Shown here: piece by piece, positions 61,521 through 64,000 of the stretch
Layout of the letters: every line of letters starts with the position of its first letter
How positions within the stretch are numbered: the stretch's first letter is position 1
NCBI GenBank assembly: GCA_910575815.1
Contig: CAJTFN010000001.1
Location: 428,507 to 492,506 of the forward strand
Direction: 5' to 3'
Length of the DNA: 64,000 nt
Source of the DNA: Oscillospiraceae bacterium
Lineage (GTDB): Bacteria; Bacillota; Clostridia; Oscillospirales; Oscillospiraceae
Made by a program: the position numbers and the translations under genes
The notes under the pieces: model-generated
What the model was told of the DNA's origin: nothing
Database searches by the model: none
Seen by the model: the letters and a program-made list of their open reading frames with translations, nothing else

Positions 61521-62078
61521 ATGCTAAAAGACGAGTACAAAGTATACGAGGACAAGATGAAAAAGAGCATTGACTCCGTGGCGGCGGACTTCGCCTCCGT
61601 CCGGGCGGGCCGGGCCAACGCCGCCGTGCTGGACCGGATCATGGTGGACTACTACGGCAGCCCCACCCCCATTCAGCAGATCGCCGCCATCTCCTCTCCG
61701 GATGCCCGGACCCTGATGATTTCCCCCTGGGACGGCTCCGCCCTGAAGCTCATCGAAAAGGCGATTCAGAACTCGGACCTGGGCATCAACCCCCAGAACG
61801 ACGGCAAGGCCCTGCGCCTGGCGTTTCCGCAGCTGACAGAGGAGCGCCGCAAGGAGCTGGTGAAGCAGATCCGCAAGTACGCCGAGAGCGGCAAGGTCGC
61901 CGTGCGGAACATCCGCCGGGACGCCATGGACAACTTCAAGAAGCAGGAGAAGAAGTCTGAGATCACCGAGGACGAGCTCAAGCAGGTGGAGAAGGACTTC
62001 CAGAAGCTGACGGACGAGAGCTGCAAGAAGCTGGACGAGCTGCTGGCGAAGAAGGAAAAGGAATTGATGGCGGTTTGA
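61521..62078 (+). CDS. frr: Ribosome recycling factor
   Basis: 185 residues, ATG at 61521 with AAAGGAG upstream. Typical [59 protein letters not shown] and the long C-terminal helix. It splits ribosomes after termination with EF-G. The stop shares its A with the uppS start. Confidence 0.98.
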   Translation: MLKDEYKVYEDKMKKSIDSVAADFASVRAGRANAAVLDRIMVDYYGSPTPIQQIAAISSPDARTLMISPWDGSALKLIEKAIQNSDLGINPQNDGKALRLAFPQLTEERRKELVKQIRKYAESGKVAVRNIRRDAMDNFKKQEKKSEITEDELKQVEKDFQKLTDESCKKLDELLAKKEKELMAV

Positions 62079-62815
62079 TGGCGGAGAATAAGAACGGGAC
62101 GGGGCGGCTTGCGCCGCCCCGCCATATTGCGATCATCATGGACGGCAACGGCCGCTGGGCGAAAAAACGGGGCCTCCCCCGGACGGCGGGCCACAAGGAG
62201 GGGGCGGAGACCTTCCGCCGCATTGCCACCTACTGCAAGGACATCGGCGTGAAATACCTGACGGTTTACGCCTTCTCCACGGAGAACTGGAAGCGCTCCG
62301 AGACGGAGGTTGCCGCCATCATGGCCCTTTTGAAGAAGTATCTGCTGGAGGCGGTGGACACCATGGAGCGGGACCACATCCGGCTCCACTTCTTCGGGGA
62401 CATGACGCCCATCTCCCCGGAGCTCCGCCGCCTGGCCCGGGAGACCGACGAGATCACGGAACATCTTTCCAAGGACGATTTCCAGGCCAACGTCTGCCTC
62501 AACTACGGCGGGCGGGATGAAATTCTCCGGGCGGCGAGGCGGTTTGCCGCGGACTGCGCCGCCGGGAGACGGAGCCCGGAGGACCTGAGCGAAGCGGTGT
62601 TTTCGGATTATCTGGATTCCGCCGGGATTCCGGACCCGGAGCTGATTATCCGCCCCAGCGGGGAGCAGCGAATCAGCAATTTTTTGCTCTGGCAGTGTGC
62701 CTATTCGGAGTTTTACTATACGGACACCCTCTGGCCGGACTTTGACCAGGCGGAGCTGGACCGGGCCATCGCGGCCTATCACCGCCGGGACCGCCGGTTT
62801 GGAAATGCGAAATAA
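62078..62815 (+). CDS. uppS: Isoprenyl transferase (undecaprenyl diphosphate synthase)
   Basis: 245 residues from the ATG at 62078 (TGATG junction with frr). cis-Prenyltransferase signatures: IAIIMDGNGRWAKKRGLPRT (catalytic Asp), GHKEGAE, YAFSTENWKRSETEV, LNYGGRDEI and RPSGEQRISNFLLWQ. It makes the C55 carrier lipid for the cell wall. It is followed 30 bases later by a small gene of unknown function and then cdsA. Confidence 0.96.
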   Translation: MAENKNGTGRLAPPRHIAIIMDGNGRWAKKRGLPRTAGHKEGAETFRRIATYCKDIGVKYLTVYAFSTENWKRSETEVAAIMALLKKYLLEAVDTMERDHIRLHFFGDMTPISPELRRLARETDEITEHLSKDDFQANVCLNYGGRDEILRAARRFAADCAAGRRSPEDLSEAVFSDYLDSAGIPDPELIIRPSGEQRISNFLLWQCAYSEFYYTDTLWPDFDQAELDRAIAAYHRRDRRFGNAK

Positions 62816-62845
62816 TCTGACACAATAAGGGGTTTTTGAGATACT

Positions 62846-63256
62846 ATGGGACTGTTTTCAAAATTATTTGGCGGAAAAGACAACGCCGCGCCCGCCGGGG
62901 GCGCCGATTCGCTGCGGAGTTATCTCGACGGGAATCTCCCCAAGAACTACACCCAGTCCAAAAAATACGCCGTCAGCATCCAGGAGGAGGCGGGGAAGGC
63001 CGCCGCGAGCATCACCCTGGACATGCTGGCGGATGGATCTGATTACAGCGGCTTTGGCGAGGGAGATTACTGGAATCTTGCGGAAATGGAGTCCGGCTAT
63101 TTGCTGACAGGCTGCATTGCGGAACCGCCGGTGCCCACGGATTTCACGCTGGAGATGGTCTTCGGCGGCGGGCAGACCGTCACGGTGACGAAAAAGGCCG
63201 GGGAGGACTGCGGCTTGCTGTCCTGCGGGGGAAAGAGCAAGGAGATTTGTTTCTGA
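62846..63256 (+). CDS. Small protein between uppS and cdsA, unknown function
   Basis: 136 residues, ATG at 62846; a modest GAGATACT site precedes it. The sequence starts MGLFSKLFGGKDNAAPAGGA, then has a soluble mixed fold (YAVSIQEEAGKAAASITLDM; FTLEMVFGGGQTVTVTKKA) and ends in CGLLSCGGKSKEICF. No signal peptide or membrane helix. I do not recognise a family. Three cysteines near the C-terminus could bind metal. Its position inside the pyrH-frr-uppS-cdsA series is unusual. Confidence 0.75.
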   Translation: MGLFSKLFGGKDNAAPAGGADSLRSYLDGNLPKNYTQSKKYAVSIQEEAGKAAASITLDMLADGSDYSGFGEGDYWNLAEMESGYLLTGCIAEPPVPTDFTLEMVFGGGQTVTVTKKAGEDCGLLSCGGKSKEICF

Positions 63257-63280
63257 GGTCCTGAGAGGGGAGGAGGCTTT

Positions 63281-64000
63281 ATGAAGTCAAGGGTTCTGGT
63301 GGCCGTGGTGGGCGTGCCTTTGCTGCTGTATGTGGTTCTGGCCGCGCCCTCCATAGTGATGGGGCTGGCGCTGGTGCTTTTGGCGGGCATTGGCGGCGTG
63401 GAATTGCAGCAGTGCGTCAGTGGGAAAGGCAAAAGAGAGCTGGTGGCCATGAGCGGCGTCTGCGCCGGTTTGACAGTGACTTGGTATTACGGCATGTTAG
63501 ATGCCGTGGAGGGCTTCTTTTTGCTGGAGCTGCTGGTTTTCTTCGGTTATGCCATCCAAAAGGGCGGGGAAGTCAAGTTCAACCAGATCATGGCGGGCCT
63601 CTTCGGGAGCATCGCCATTGGCTACTCGTTTTCCTCCTTCCTTCGTCTGGAGGCTAGCGGGGTGGGCCGGGCATATTTGCTGCTGCCCTTTCTTTTGAGC
63701 TTCGCCTGCGACACCTTCGCCTTCTTTGCCGGGCTCACCCTGGGCAGGCATAAGCTGGCCCCAAAGGTCAGCCCGAAAAAGACCGTGGAGGGCTCCGTGG
63801 GGGGCCTTGCGGGAAACCTTCTCTGCGGCCTTTTGTTCGTGTGGGTGATGAACCGCTTTTTCGGCGGCTCCGTCATCGGCTATGGCCCCATGGCGGCGCT
63901 GGCGCTTCTTTGCGGCGTGGTGGCCCAGATCGGGGACCTGAGCTTTTCCCTCATCAAGCGGGAGTTTGGCATAAAGGACTACGGGCATTTGTTCCTGGCC
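63281..64000 (+). CDS. cdsA: Phosphatidate cytidylyltransferase (3' end beyond window)
   Basis: ATG at 63281 with GGGGAGGAGG upstream; the frame stays open to the window edge (240 residues visible). It is an integral membrane protein with many hydrophobic helices. The CdsA signature is present near the end (SPKKTVEGSVGGL, then AQIGDLSFSLIKREFGIKDYG). It makes CDP-diacylglycerol from phosphatidic acid. The C-terminus is missing. Confidence 0.95.
   Translation, partial: MKSRVLVAVVGVPLLLYVVLAAPSIVMGLALVLLAGIGGVELQQCVSGKGKRELVAMSGVCAGLTVTWYYGMLDAVEGFFLLELLVFFGYAIQKGGEVKFNQIMAGLFGSIAIGYSFSSFLRLEASGVGRAYLLLPFLLSFACDTFAFFAGLTLGRHKLAPKVSPKKTVEGSVGGLAGNLLCGLLFVWVMNRFFGGSVIGYGPMAALALLCGVVAQIGDLSFSLIKREFGIKDYGHLFLA

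Overview
The window is a piece of a high-G+C Bacillota (Firmicutes) chromosome, most likely a gut Oscillospirales-type bacterium. The signs are the GlgC/GlgD pair, the Asp23-FakA pair, pyrH-frr-uppS-cdsA in order, AGGAGG-type ribosome sites, SLH-anchored surface proteins and a clostridial-type integrative element. The species assignment is inference. I saw no rRNA or tRNA gene and no CRISPR array.

Layout. 1-4.4 kb: glycogen synthesis operon glgB-glgC-glgD (minus strand, glgD cut by the window edge). 4.6-7.0 kb: a TSUP anion exporter and a dicarboxylate/amino-acid symporter. About 7.0-14.1 kb: an integrative element of lower G+C. It carries a large serine recombinase, a truncated RepA_N-type protein, accessory ICE genes, an IncQ/pIP501-like oriT with no relaxase, and a seven-gene TetR-controlled ABC transporter operon as cargo. 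14.3-15.3 kb: an ECF sigma factor and a membrane partner. 15.4-17.1 kb: glnS. 17.2-23.4 kb: an SLH-anchored protein translationally coupled to a 1628-residue M60 metallopeptidase with a dockerin-like module. 23.7-26.4 kb: an SSS transporter and threonine deaminase. 26.8-27.8 kb: an EEP-family hydrolase. 28.1-31.2 kb: a giant flagellin-like protein with a glycine-rich repeat insert. 31.4-33.7 kb: a CapA-like lipoprotein and a LysR regulator.

34.0-43.5 kb: a catabolic island on the plus strand. It holds an opine-dehydrogenase-family enzyme, a complete peptide/opine-type ABC importer, a UxaA-family dehydratase and a DMT transporter, with the LysR gene divergent. 43.6-47.8 kb (minus): a HAD phosphatase, gluQ, and the Asp23-FakA pair. 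48.0-52.2 kb (plus): a BlaI-type repressor with a BlaR1-like M56 sensor fused to LytM/M23 peptidase modules, then a DUF134-NifX fusion behind a 13-bp inverted-repeat operator. 52.3-60.2 kb (mostly minus): ribokinase and nucleoside hydrolase, a methyltransferase, a plus-strand lipoprotein, galK-galT, and an M19 dipeptidase. 60.7-64.0 kb: pyrH, frr, uppS, a small unknown gene, and cdsA (cut by the window edge).

The most unusual loci are the dockerin-M60/SLH pair, the flagellin-ended repeat protein, the M56-M23 sensor, the DUF134-NifX fusion and the relaxase-less oriT element. Many operons have near-consensus sigma-A promoters with 17-bp spacers, and several of these carry perfect dyads that look like operators.
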